Origin: Hyphochytrium catenoides
Lineage: Eukaryota > Sar > Hyphochytriomycetes > Hyphochytriales > Hyphochytriaceae
Reading direction: 5' to 3'
Length of the DNA: 64,000 nucleotides
Assembly: GCA_900088475.1 (NCBI GenBank)
Contig: FLMG01001116.1
Location: 32,324-96,323, forward strand
The notes beneath the pieces were generated by a model. That model was given only the letters and a program-made list of their open reading frames with translations. It was not told the origin of the DNA and searched no databases. This document shows positions 1-11,808 of this stretch, piece by piece; the stretch's first letter is position 1; each line of letters begins with the position of its first letter. A program made the position numbers and the translations under genes.

Positions 1-869
1 CTGCTGTACTCGCTGTCGACGATAAAGGGGCTGCTCTAATGGCCGCTGCCTCATTCATGCTGGTCAAAGGATTGCTGTGAAGCGCACCTCGTCCTGAGTG
101 TGGTCGGGCATAACCACCTTTTCCTGGACTATCGGAAGTTAGGTTTAGGGAGTATATGAAGCCCACAGAATCGTTGGCTCTATGTCCGAATATTCATCAT
201 CGCATCACTCTCATGCAATCTGCTTTAGGTAGAGTAATTGACCAGGTCCGCCTCACAACTAAATCTTCTTGGCGTTGAACGCTGAGAGACTCCCCACTTC
301 TCTCTGACAACAGAACTTTTCATAGTGGCAATGTCGGAGAGAAAGAGAGAGGGTCGAGAAGACTCCTGGAGTGTGATTGGTGGAGCTCGTCCGCTGGATA
401 GTCTGGTCCCACGCCGTCCATCATCGTGCTCATTGAAGGCGATTGCTAGCAGTGAGAGAGGATGAACAGTTGTTGAATGAATGAGAGTAGGGAAGTCAGA
501 AGTCCGTTATTGTCCTAGCCTGGTCATTATGCAGCATACTTAGTAGCTTTATTATAGATGTGACGTTTTGATTCTGGATTAGACCGATCAAGGGGATGAT
601 AGTGTGAGTTGCAAAATAAGGAGGTTATTGATTTTGGCGGGAGTTCTTCATACAGAGCTTTTGCTGAGTCCTTGAGCTTTTCTCAGCTCGTCATCAACAG
701 GTAATTGCACTGGAGTTAGTGTGGTATGCTACGGAAGAGAGCCGATCTGTTCGAAGAGCTACTTTTAGGCATGATCAGCCAATCCATGTGAGAAAAGAAG
801 ACATTCAGGGCAATAACAACTGTCGCGCTGGCCTCAGGACAAACACGGTTGTTTAAGGCATTAGGAAGC
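1..869. other. Left flank, no gene assigned
   Basis: I see no open frame or family similarity that supports a gene here. The stretch is mixed-composition sequence upstream of the RNase H2 subunit C-like gene, and would hold its promoter and 5' leader. An exon of a gene lying mostly outside the window cannot be excluded. Confidence 0.4.
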
Positions 870-1371
870 ATGATCACCCCAACGATCGCTATAGATTACG
901 AAGCAAAACAAGATGACAAACTAGTGATGCACCGATTGCCATGCACAGTTAATTTCAGCGGCAGCGCAAATGTGGACATGTATTTTCATCCTGAACGGGA
1001 CCAACATCAATCTGAAGATAGAACGAAGCTTTACTGTCAATTTAGAGGCCGATTATTGGAAGGCGAGCTAATGCAGCTGCCCTCAGATGTAGAAGGTAAG
1101 CGGAGAAACCTCACAGCGCTATACTCTGCTGAAGCTCTGACTAGGTCTGATTCTTGCAGGTTTTGTTTTCCGCGAAGAAGATGCGCAGGAAGCTAACGGC
1201 CTCTCTAGACAGTGGCTGGCAGAGAGGCAGTTTAAGCAAATAGTTGAATGGCAAGTGCTACATTCCAGGCTAGCTCACTCAGGCCTAACATTCTATTTGG
1301 TCCTCACCGTAGGAAGCATGACGAGCCCCCATCAGACTCAGACGTTGTTGCTAAGAGTTTGTTATGGTTAG
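870..1371 (+). CDS. RNASEH2C: Ribonuclease H2 subunit C-like protein
   Basis: Probable non-catalytic subunit C of the trimeric nuclear RNase H2, which removes ribonucleotides from DNA and degrades RNA:DNA hybrids. Two exons are proposed, 870..1095 and 1160..1371, joined at GGTAAG and TTGCAG with phase 1. The protein starts at the ATG at 870; an upstream in-frame TTG is not needed. Family marks are LPCTVNF near residue 24, then a short strand with an aromatic residue (VDMYF), then FRGRLLEGE and, across the splice, EGFVFREED, which match the human order LPC, FRGR, GE, G[YF]V, EE. The protein is about 145 residues, close to the family length. The last 30 residues do not resemble known members, so the 3' exon may end differently. 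It is convergent with the RMDN-like gene about 130 bases away. Confidence 0.72.
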
Positions 1372-1502
1372 AGATCTCCAAAGCGGTAGGTTCTGACCTT
1401 CCTTTTAGCCTGAAATTCATGACTCAATGCTATTGCTCCTAGCTGCATCTCTAATCCTCAGCACCGCAACGACCCAGCGTCGTTACGAGACATGAACAAG
1501 AT

Positions 1503-3476
1503 CTATATCCGAAAAGCAGAAGCTTCGTTATGGGCAGTCTGGTCCTCAGCTGTTTTTATGGGGATGTCAAGAGACTTTTGAAGCCATGTCCTGGCCTCTT
1601 CTTTGTTGTTCAGCTTCTGATACACCTGATACATATATGTTGGTAACTGAAGTCTTATATTCGTAGGCTCCACAAGAGCGCTTCGTACTTACCTTCGCAA
1701 TCATCAATGAGTTCATCTTCCATGAACCTGGTTTAAGTCGTTCTACCACGCCCATAGCCAGGACTTAGCGCGCTCATACTGTCGAAGCGCCTTTCACATA
1801 ATTGTTCCTTACCTGAGTTCAAGAAGTGTTGCAGGGCCTCTTCATAGGTAGCTTCAGGTGGCGCACCAAATAGGGCTGCGGCGGCTCTCTTTTCAATCCA
1901 AGTCATCCTTGAGCATTATCATTGTGCATGTAAGGACAATCCGCCAACACTTTAACTCGGTAAAATAAGAGAACCCTACCCGGCCAGGGCCCAGCACCAT
2001 CTTCCAAGAATGTGATGTGAAGCAGGATCTGTGGGATCCAGCTCAATTGCCCTCAGCACAGCTTCCTGTTATACGAACTCAGAACTCCATCGACAAGAGC
2101 AAAAGAGAGAGAGGGAAACAAACCTTGATTTTGAAAGCATTAGATATTTTTTCCTTGGTAGGGAGAAAATCTGAGGTCGTCCTATGCAGAGCGTTAGGGG
2201 CGTATCCATCACCAGCAACAACAATAAGGTTAAAGGGACCCAATCGGAACTCCATAGCAAAGAGTAACCTACCCAAGCGTTATTGCCTTCCATTTATGTC
2301 CAGCTGCGCAAGTGCTATCAGCCTCAATGGCTTTCTCCGCATACTCCAGGGCCTATTGGGCAAGAATAAGCTCGCTGCACATGTCATCACTATAGATTGA
2401 CTTACACTGTAGTGCATGTTCTTCTTTTCCCCAGGATCTTGCTGCAGCTCCGCAACCTCATAAGTAGCGCGGGATAGACGCCATAGCTACGTAGGTCGGC
2501 GTCTAATGTCACTCGAGATCATAGACCTGGACTGCTGGAAAACTACGTGCCTTACCACTTCTGCATTCCCAGACTGTCGTCTGTCCTCCTCCTTTAAGAA
2601 GGTGTAAAGTTCAGTGAACTTCTTGTCATCATACATCTGGTCCGCGCCTTTCAGAGACTCTGGGATCTCTCTCGGAGCTGGTGCAACTTCCAACGCTCGT
2701 TGGCGGACCCCATGCGGGGCAGGAAGAAAGTCGGGCGATGGCCCCTTAGGAACCTTCTGCGCCGGCTTAAGTGGTTCAACCTCTACTACCGGTGAAAGAA
2801 GCCTTTCAACCTCCTCCCTATGAGAAATCAGGCCTGGGATCGTCCCTATAGGCAAGATATTAGAAATGGAAGTAAGTAACGATCCTCTCAGAGATGCAGA
2901 CCTGTAATAAGCCCCATTGCAATGTAGACTAGAGGCCAGAAAATTCTGACATCAGCCAACTCCCCTTCCTCCCCGCTTGCGTAGAAAAGTATGGTGGCTA
3001 CGCTTAAGACAAGCGCAAGAATCACGACGCCTATGGTGGCAACGAACTGCAGCAGAGTTGTTAGTTATCTATCGAAGCTTCAATGGACGAGTGAGGATAC
3101 CCTTACCACCTGGCCAGCTACGAAGGAGGTCAACTCTTGACGCGCCTGCTTGGCGGATATGTTAAACAAGGGTAAGAAACAAGCATATTTATTTGAGACC
3201 TACCTGGCTGAGACCCTCCACGACTGCCCCTGTAGATAGGGTTGCCGCTGCGGCTTCAACCGCTTCTTCGGGCCTGGATGCCTGACTTGAGCCAGCCTCC
3301 TGAGATCGGGGCGTTCCCTCGCCCCTGTCAAGGCTTTCAGCTCGACGCCGTCGACGCCTTCGGGAAGTTCGTCTCTCGTCGTTACGTGTAGATAAATAGT
3401 AGGCTCCTCCGGCAACAACCACCGCACCCGCTGCGGCAAGGGCGAACCAGAGAGCCCTTGGACCTCCGATAGCCAT
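1503..3476 (-). CDS. RMDN: Regulator of microtubule dynamics-like TPR membrane protein
   Basis: Member of the RMDN (FAM82) family, TPR proteins tied to ER or mitochondrial outer membranes and to microtubules. I can join eleven coding exons with consistent phases from the ATG at 3476 to a TAG at 1503. The N-terminus has a hydrophobic segment (residues about 9-28), then an arginine-rich stretch. A second hydrophobic region lies near 3.0 kb. The TPR part follows from about 2.6 kb: an EVLWRLSRA helix, then [32 protein letters not shown], a [12 protein letters not shown] segment, and [15 protein letters not shown], all in the order of human RMDN1/3. It ends with [16 protein letters not shown]. Introns of about 50-150 bases sit between nearly every repeat helix. 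The exact cell location is inferred from the membrane segments. Confidence 0.85.
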
Positions 3477-4252
3477 AATATACCGGCCTGAAGAATACTC
3501 ACCACGTTAAGTCACGGTAATTCACTCCAAGCTAGTTGCGGTTGTATTGGGATTGAGAAGTGGGGAGTGACCTCCGTGGTGCACCGGAGCTCACGGTAAA
3601 TTGCCTTATGACAGACCATGAAGTGCTAACAAGAGCAATCCCTTTCTGCCGAGGCCTTCAAACATCGGACACAGAGTCTGCGTTGTCTGTTCTTTCGCTT
3701 CTTACATGCGGCAAATCCTGGAGAGGGAGCAAGGAAACATAAGCCTTAGCTAGAAACCTAAAGGAAAGTTAAAGGGCTGTAGACACTTTGCACACTTCCA
3801 AAAACCTGCTGTGAATGGAAGCTTTCATTCCTTCACGAAAGAAACTTACCCGTCCCTTCCCTTATTAAGAACGAGAAAGTATAAACGAGTGCAAACTATT
3901 CTTTATTTCCAGACTGGAGCCTTCAAATCCTGAACTGTCAGATCGCATCATCAGAAACTTCGCTTTTCTGATGATCGGGAACTGAATAACGGCTGCCGGC
4001 TCCGAGCTTCTGCTGCTGATAGTGTCGCCATTAGCTGACCACAGTGGCGCGCTTCCCAAAGCAAAGCTTAGCTGCAGATGCTCTTGGTTATTGTGCCTTG
4101 GTGTACATCGTACATCAAGAGGCTGATTCCGAGCGAACGATTTCCTGAGGTCCGCTTTCGTTACAATCCTTATCATCCTTGATGGGACGACGGTGATATT
4201 CTGACTGCGGTATGTTCAAGGAACATTCTATTCTTTCAGCAAAGGACCTGCT
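3477..4252. other. Intergenic region between RMDN-like and PSMD5 genes
   Basis: It would contain the promoter of the leftward RMDN-like gene and the 3' end of PSMD5. One leftward ATG-started frame of 103 codons (3865..4176) is present, but it resembles nothing I recognise and has no splice context, so I do not call it a gene. Confidence 0.4.
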
Positions 4253-6765
4253 CTAAGCGGCTTCTAAGTCAACCTTGGGCTGTGGCTTCCCGACACTGTA
4301 GGGACCGCCACGGAATACGTTGCCGATCCTATCCCAAAGCCCTGGATCGCGGGTTGACAGCAGTTGCGACGCCGTAGGTGATCCCACCAACGCGTCAATT
4401 ACGGAAAACTTCCATTCTTTAGCTTCCTTGGTAGCCTCGGTTTTTTGGTCTAGCAGGAAATCCGCAAAACCGCCGTAAGCAAACAGAGTCTTAACTCCCC
4501 AAGAATGAGGCTGGGCTGCCAGGGCGCGGAGCACGTCAAACGAGGCATGTCGCAGCTCTGGGAAGGGCTGCTTCAACTCTGTCATCAATACATCCATGGC
4601 TGACGTGTGCTCAGAACGGGCCAAAGCTTCAAAAAATCTCTCCTTGAGCAATTGCGTCTCTTCGTCTGGTAAGAAATAGTCAGAATGGTGGTGCTTGCGA
4701 TGGGAAAGATCAGAGCACGCAGATTGGCGGGGACATCGCGCGACTTGTGAGTCAACCCATCGGGGAGATATGAAAAGTCATAGGGAACAATAAAAGCATC
4801 TCGTTCCATCTTCCTTACCCATGGCGCCGCTATAGGCAGGGGTGTCTGCCGTTATTATGCTTGTCCCTACGATAGTTGCAAGGGAGGTACCGGAGGCAAG
4901 GACTCGGGCCACCGAAAAGAGGCAGCAAGCCTTCATGTTCGGGCCTCCACTCCAAGCATGTGACAGCCAGGCCTTGACCACAGCTGTGTCTTCAACAATC
5001 AGCCTTAGGGCTGCAGGAGATGATGTAGCAAACGCGGAGAGGGCGTCCATAGCTGCCAGCACCCGAGACATGGAAACAGAAGGATCCTCCCCGGACGTAG
5101 CTGGAGGTAGCAAGGATTAGTACAAAGATAAAAAAGAGACCACGAATGGCAAAAGAACGCAAAGAGGGAGCGGTGGGCGACGATGGACCCAAGAAACTAG
5201 GTATTGTCTTACCATAGCGTAGAGCAGCTCTTAGGAACTTCAAGGTAGTCTCGCGTGAAGAGGACACAAAGACGCTGGAGCCGTGCTTGGCTGCGGCAGC
5301 GCTAAGCTCTCCCACTAGCCTTAGCGCTACAGAGCCCAATAGGGGATCCGCTTCGCTTTCATCACCTATAATGACATGAGAGACCGTCGGTACCATGGAC
5401 CACAGTAAGAGCTTATTGGTATCGAGGAGTATGGTTCCAAGGAACTCTTTAGTCTTAACGCAAACTTCAACCAGGAGGAAAGACAGCGCTGCTAGAGCTC
5501 AAGAAGAGTATCAGCCTACCCTGGCCCGCTAGTGCAAGCAATCGTTGCATGATATTTTGCGACAGTATGAAGTGCAGTCCCTCTGCCGATGAAGCAAATA
5601 GAGGGAGCAGCTCAATGACGTTTACTTGCAGAAGAATGTCCTCGCTGGCAAGTATCTCCATGATTGTAGTAGATACCTGCTCCCGGCATACTTCCATAGC
5701 CTCACCAGACGAGACAGCTATCCGTATTAGTACATCCAGCAGTCGGAGCTCCCTGTGCGATGGGTCCTCATGTTCGTGCTCTCCCACCGGTACTTCCCTT
5801 ACTTGCTGAAGGCCCTTGAACACCAGGGACCACAGCTTGATGCGGTCTTCGTTTCGTGTCGCCTTAGAGAGAGAGAGGACGAGAGTGCAGGCCGCATCAG
5901 AGACGGGGATGCTCTCATCCAGTATCCTTTGAACTGCAGCTGAGAGCAGATCCACTGGGGAGGTGATCACTTTGTCTGCAAAGTCGGTGGCACATTCACC
6001 TGACCTATATACCAGAAAGACAAAGATTTAAATGGGTAAAGTAACTCTCAGGTGTCTAGATATGGGCAGCGGATGACTGCAAGAGACAGATGGTGATGAG
6101 GATCTGAAGTGTGAAAGTGATAAGCTTCCAACAAACGGACCAGCTGGAAAAAAGCAACATAAAATAGGACGAGGAGGAAGAAAGAAAGGTATAGACCAAA
6201 GCGTAAGGGGTAAGGCGGAGTTGGAGCGCATGGCAAGGATCAAGTCGTTCGAAACGGTAAGCCCTATAACATGGATCTCAGAGGACAAAGACGTGGTAAA
6301 CCTTTGTTCTGACGCTGTCATAGCCCTTGCCATCTGCCTCAGGGTAAACTCTCTGATAGCATGAGCAGGATGATTCATGCCAAACAGAAGATAGGCGTGA
6401 ATTTCATGGTTCGCTAATATGGACGGGCCTTCAGGACTCTGGAATACGCGGTCCAAACTTTTCGTTGCTAACTTGAAGGCCTTCTCCTTAACTGCTGCCT
6501 GACGCGTCTGTTCACCGCGTACTGGTGCTACCGAGTCCAAGCAGGCAAAGAGTAATGGGATGGGTACCTTCGAGAGGAAATCACGAATAATGTTTAACTC
6601 CTTCTCGGTGTCCCTAGCACCAGCCGTCAGAAGGGAGGTGTTCTCTAGCGCTTGAAGCTGCGTCCAAGCCTCTTTAATCGCCTCAGGAGTAATATCTGCT
6701 GTCATAGTAGCTGAAGGGCGAGACTCGAGTGAAGATCCTAATACATCTTCTGTCCCTGCAACCAT
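4253..6765 (-). CDS. PSMD5: 26S proteasome non-ATPase subunit 5 (assembly chaperone)
   Basis: PSMD5/S5b is an all-helical HEAT/ARM-type chaperone that assists assembly of the proteasome base and can hold 26S assembly in check. The gene starts at the ATG at 6765 and ends at 4253. Exon 1 covers about 6.24-6.77 kb; a long exon runs 5.51-5.99 kb; others run about 5.22-5.47, 4.83-5.10 and 4.25-4.66 kb. The C-terminal exon is diagnostic: a LLKERFFEALARSE helix, then TELKQPFPELRHASFDVLRALAAQPH, and finally GGPYSVGKPQPK, which align in order with the human [21 protein letters not shown] and EGPYYVKP segments. The rest is alanine- and leucine-rich helical repeat. The 3' boundary of exon 1 is uncertain because the likely donor is weak. 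The gene is divergent from the acetolactate synthase subunit gene. Confidence 0.85.
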
Positions 6766-7731
6766 TATCTAAAGCTTCAAGCGTTCTTCCAGTAGCCTTT
6801 CTTTCGGGTCTTCCGCGCTCAGTACGTCCCGTGCCGATCCGACTCCGCAAGAACGATCTACTATAAGATCACCTGCTCCTCTCAGTCTGTTTGTCTTCAA
6901 AGCAGCAAACCTCGCCTTGCAGAGTGTACTATGGGATGCTCATCTCTCTAATTCCTTAGCAGAAGGCTATGGAACGGATGCAAGACCTTCAACGTGGCTC
7001 CTTCCTTGTTTGATCTCCATTGTAATCAAACGTTCGTTGCTGTTCTGATCGAGCTCGAAAAGCCAGCAGCAGAACAGCCGAAGCAGGGCTGAGGAGCAAA
7101 GGATGTCACATGAGGATTCTGAGCAGCAACTTCTTGGTAGATAGATTCAGAACAGGAGGCTCTTTAATTGTATACCAGATATTGCTATAACTGATAGATA
7201 CTATTCTGATCCGCAATATATTGAGTGTAAAACGCGGTCGCACAAACCCACCCCAACTCCTCTGTCTATTTCCTGATTGTTTGTCTGTCTGTCTGTCTCT
7301 GTACTCTCTTTGTAGTTAGTTCTCTAACTCTGTGACATGCTGTGTCTTACACACTTTTTGCCTTTCAATCCGTCACGCTTCCTTCTGTTTATTACCATAG
7401 CACTATTTGTCCCTTTGATCGGACATTGTATCTACCGAGCCACCCTGTGAAGACAGGCTCAGCCGCCATCACGACGGAGACATCATCTTCATTATCCAAG
7501 CGCCTAGTACGGGCGTAGTATAGTCGCTCTCTCTTCTTGAGTGGCCTCCTCTGTATGTGCAGCCAGCAGTCTCCAAGCGGCGGAGTGAGTGCCTAAAACT
7601 GGGGTACCGGCTCTGGTCAGCCACGGAAGCGGCCGAGGAGACAGGTCGGCTCTGCGGGGTTCTGCGGGCCGGGCACCATGTTCTCAGCACAGCTTGACAA
7701 AAGAGGTCTCTAGGAAGATCCATTGTTGGCC
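6766..7731. promoter_or_regulatory. Shared upstream region of two divergent genes
   Basis: About 970 bases separate the PSMD5 start (leftward) from the acetolactate synthase subunit start (rightward), so this should hold both promoters and 5' leaders. It includes a short imperfect TGTC tetranucleotide run near 7268-7297. I see no convincing TATA box or other defined element. Confidence 0.45.
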
Positions 7732-9516
7732 ATGGCGGCTCGCTCCCTCAGTAAGGCGGGAAGCTGGTGGCGATCAGGCAATTGGCCTCTCTGCCACCGC
7801 CTAGGGAGGTCGCGGTCGAGGTGTCTCTCTACACAAGACGCTGCTTCCGGTGACCCGTCTTCTCAGTCTGTGCGCCTGCCAGCAGTGCTGGATGATGCTA
7901 TTGAACCAACGGTCCCAACAGGTGCGATATGGCGCTAACTTCTCCATGTACCTTTGTTGAGAACCTCACGATGCATTTCTCTGCCAACCCAGGGCCCGCT
8001 GCCCTGAGGTACAAACGACCAAAGGTGATAACCATCTTAGCAGCTAATCGGCCGGGAACAATCGCACAGATCTCGCAGATGCTTTCGTTCGTGGGCGTGA
8101 ACATTGAGAGCCTGGTCAGTCGTCCGGTCACAGTCAGGCATATGCATGTTATCTTCATTCAGCTTGAACCTAAACACTACGCCTTCTTAGGTTGACGTCT
8201 TCTGCCACTGCTCACCTTTCTAGACCTAACCCGTGGTCTCCATTTGCCAGACCTTCTAGCGTTGTTATCGACTCTTCCTAACCCTGGCGTTCCTCTTGGC
8301 AGGTTCTAGGACGAACTGATGTCCCAGAACTCTGCCGCATCACCATAACATGCAACCCAACGGATGAGAACCTCAAAAAGATTACCCGTAAGCTGGAGAA
8401 ATTGGTAACGTTTTCTTTTCTTTCTTTCTGACGTAAGTTTAACCCTCACCTAGCCTAGATGCGTTCTGACTGCCAAATGATGAACTCTGCCTTCCCTTAT
8501 TATCTCTCTCCTCTCCATCCTGTTTTTCTTTGGAGGAGAGCCTCATGCAGTATGGCTCATGAAACCTCTCTTAGGTCTGTGTCGCACTTTTCAACCTCGT
8601 GGATACTCAAGACTCTGTTCCAGCGGCCTCAAAGGAAAGTGAACTGGTAAGATCTGGGTCGCAAGAAGGTTGTGTACGCGTGCTAAGGGTTGAGTGCGTC
8701 TCTCTTTATAGGAAAGGGAGGAAGAGATTGTGGAGCGAGTACTGCTTATGGCCAAGCTGAGAGTGCCGAAAGCTGCAGCAGATAAGAAGGACTTCATCTC
8801 CCTCGCTAACCGTTACCAGGCGAGCATTCTTCATACAGAAGGCAGAGATGGTAAGGTCGGCACTGCGTAAGTCATCAGTATCTCTTCATTGGCCCTTGCA
8901 GGCACTGCTCGTCTCTAAGTAGCAGTACTATATCTGAGCTGTGCTTATTACTTAGGTGTCCTGCTGTCGTACAAATCTGCAAGCTATCTCTCGTATACTC
9001 TACATCCTTCAAGTAGTATTGCCTTTTCTAAGAATGCTCTCTCCTTTTTTAGGCTAGACTATTCATCGTTTTTCACCTGCCAGAGTCTCACCGTTTACGT
9101 AGTCCTGTGTGCTGCTCTAAGCCTGTTGCTTCCAAATTCTTAGCAAGTCCCTTTCTCTTCCAGGCAGTAGATTCGTCATCATGTGTGTCTCTAAGCCTCA
9201 GGAGATGCACAAGTTCATAGAGTCTTTGAAGCAGTATGACATCATAGAGCTTAACCGAAGCGGGATAGTGACGATGAACAGCACTCAGAGTACTCTAAGA
9301 AGAAGTTTTGATAGCAGTCGAAATTTTGTGAGAGGACAGGAGCATTTAGAGGCCACCGGAGGGAGAGAAGAAGGAAGTGAAGATGAAGAGACTAGGGAGA
9401 CTATGGAGGCGACCAGCACAAACCCGATAGATAGCGGCGCCGGTCAGAATCGGAGCAGAGATAAGAAGAAGCCAGTCATTAAAGCTAGGGTAGGACCGCC
9501 TATGTTTGTCTTCTAG
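7732..9516 (+). CDS. ILV6: Acetolactate synthase regulatory (small) subunit
   Basis: Regulatory subunit of acetohydroxyacid synthase, first committed step of valine, leucine and isoleucine synthesis, usually in plastid or mitochondrion. Exon 1 (7732..7921) encodes an Arg/Ser-rich leader that looks like a transit peptide. It splices in phase 1 to 7993, giving the ACT domain: KVITILAANRPGTIAQIS, then VNIESL. A second half contains EEEIVERVLLMAKLRV, and the last exon carries SRFVIMCVSKPQEMHKFIESL and YDIIELNRSGIVTMN, matching the ILV6/IlvH C-terminal block. The middle exon limits (8.1-9.1 kb) are approximate. An acidic low-complexity tail follows. If a donor at 9490 is unused the protein stops at 9516; if used, the frame runs into the zeta-type kinase downstream. 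Family assignment is firm, the 3' end is not. Confidence 0.8.
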
Positions 9517-9671
9517 CTTTTCCTTTCCCCTACTGCTTCTCCTGCTCATGTTCTGCCGTCTTACTTCCTTACGGCTACTGGGATTATTCTTCATCTGAAC
9601 TGTCCTTCGTCTTCACTTTGACTACTTTCCTTCCTTGTTCGATTGACAAGTTTTTTTTGTTGTTCTGGTAG

Positions 9672-11249
9672 GTCTTCAGCAGGAATCTTCTCCTAAAGCA
9701 CCCACCTGGAAGTCGCATCTATCTCTTACCAGAAACCTCCCAGACAATCAGTACGCCACTCTTACAGTCTGCAGCACAGAGCAGTGATGCTGTGCCCTCT
9801 TCGTCTCCAACAACTTCCTTCTCTTCCGTGGACGATGCAACAATCATGATTACCACGGAGAAAATGTACACAAGATCTGACGGCACGTACACCCCTGAGC
9901 GCCTCTCTCTTCATGAGAGAATTGCCAATCAGCTCTTCCATTCATACCCACAGGTAGATCCGTGTCCTGTCGTCGCTAATCTCTTACTCTTCCCGCTGAC
10001 CTGACATCACGTACAGCGGTCCCTTATCGGTATACACTGTTGAGACCCCTACTTGCGTTCTCCGCTACCAGTCAGGGTTACTCTGTGGCCCGCTTTTGGC
10101 GCGGTGTAAGACGTTTCTCTTCATCTTGTCTCACATGTTGGCTATTCCTGGTGTCTTAGGGTCTTGCCAAGCCGGAGATGCTACTTCTGATTGGTACCCC
10201 CGGCGCCGGGAAGAATACGGTTCTACTGTCTACTCTGCTTCCCTCAGTGCTGAAGTACAAGTCTATTCGAAACTATGTGAACTTGGACGTCGATGACTGC
10301 CTTGCCATGCTCCCGGAATACTACCATCCAGTGCTGGATATTGGCTTAGGAAGACATGGGCCCCCACAGGTAGGACGACAAAGTTGAAAGGGAAGGACGA
10401 AAGAGGATGTTGCGTGTTGCGAATGGGAACAGATCTCCCTTCGATCAGTGATTGTAAGCTTCAGGTAGAATTAGTCGCGAAGGTTCGAATGCTAAAGGTT
10501 CATCAACCTTCGCCTACTCATGCGCTCGTGCTTTGCTGTTTCCCGTAACCATCGGCCTTCGCGTTATCTAGGAGGAGCTATTGGTACCCCTTCCGACCAC
10601 GGCCTTTGCAGACCGCGACCCACACACACGTTATGCCATGTGTCGCGATGAGGCGAAGTTTATTATCCGGAAGAACAGGGACGCGGCAATTATGGCGAGG
10701 AAGAATATCATAGTGCATTCAACCGGCAAAGACTCTTCAGAGCTGATGAGGTTGATCCGTCAGGTGGGTGAAAAGCATTCGAATGGGGCTACGCAGTAAT
10801 GACATAGAGCAGAGAGGTAGCGTGAAGTGACTTAGTGGCGCGAAAAGTGAGGGGCAGCCAAGGATTTGGTTATAAGCTACCTCCTACCGGCAGCGCTCCA
10901 GCAGAGAGCTTACATATCTGATACTGGTGTATGTCGCTTACATTTGCCATAGGTTAAGGCTACGGGTTACGTGATACACCTGTGTTGCGTCGATGTCCCG
11001 ACAGAGGTTGCGATAGAACGAGTAAAGTGCCGCAGCAATATTTATGGCAGAGATGTTCCTGAAGACGTAGTGCAGTATGCAGCGGCGTCTCTCGTGCCAA
11101 ACTTCACGCGAATGGCTCGCGTGGTGGACAACATCTACCTTTATGATAACACTGTGCGACCACCGAAGCTGGTCTGGAGCCAGCTGGGAGGGCGTAGCAC
11201 AGCGTGGGATCCCCGTCATCGACTGATCAGTAAATATCATCTGCGGTAA
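9672..11249 (+). CDS. Zeta-toxin-like P-loop kinase domain
   Basis: P-loop NTPase domain of the zeta-toxin type; bacterial members phosphorylate UDP-N-acetylglucosamine, but eukaryotic relatives are mostly uncharacterised. Four phase-0 exons fit: 9672..9953, 10160..10369, 10572..10763 and 10953..11249. An N-terminal YTPERLSLHERI helix is followed by LLLIGTPGAGKNT (Walker A-like), then NLDVDDCLAMLPEYY, which fits the DxD...PEY segment of zeta proteins, ARKNIIVHSTGKD for the second core strand, and GYVIHLCCVDVPTEVAIER for the third. Asn replaces the usual Ser/Thr after GK. The first exon is open upstream with no ATG before 9846, so this is either a separate gene starting at 9846 or the C-terminal half of a fusion with the acetolactate synthase subunit. 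Substrate and toxicity are unknown; residue changes make activity uncertain. Confidence 0.75.
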
Positions 11250-11808
11250 CAAGTGAGCCCGCAGCAAAGCTCAACCAGAGCTCCACATAGAGGATGAGAA
11301 TTGTGAGGTTCTGAATAAAACGCTATATATCCCTAATGGCCTCTTCTGTCAGAACACGACCGCCGAATCACTCCACAAAGCCCAAGAAATATTGTATAGT
11401 TGAATAATGTGGATGGGAATCAGAAGCTGCTAGGCTCAGGGATTCTGAATACTAGAGTGGCAAGGCTGGTCTAAGTGCATGAAACGATTCGCAGCCCTTC
11501 GCCAGCTCCTCACGAGGCTTTGCTCTTCATCTTCTCTCTCATGCAGCTTCTGTCCTCGTACCTCTAGGTGTCTGCCGCCACCTCGACCCCTGTAGGCCTA
11601 TAGACAGCCCAGTGATCTTCTGTTGGCGTTGAGGACTTGGACGCTGACCTCACTTCGATCCAGAAGCAACAGACACAGACAGACGAGTTCAGACTCAAGG
11701 GAAGCGAGGACGCAAGACTCAGCGTAAGAAGGACCGCGACGAGAAGGGCATCGCAGAGGTGAACGGATGCACTCAGTTAGCGAGTGAAAGACCAGCAGCT
11801 TGAGATAA
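11250..11808. other. Intergenic region upstream of ecdysoneless
   Basis: About 560 bases between two rightward genes. A possible poly(A) signal AATAAA-like string occurs near 11315 (GAATAAAAC). The right part is probably the promoter and 5' leader of the ecdysoneless gene. No other structure seen. Confidence 0.4.

Noticed and set aside
3865-4176. Leftward 103-codon frame between RMDN-like and PSMD5 genes
   Set aside because: No recognisable features; length is within what chance open frames reach here.
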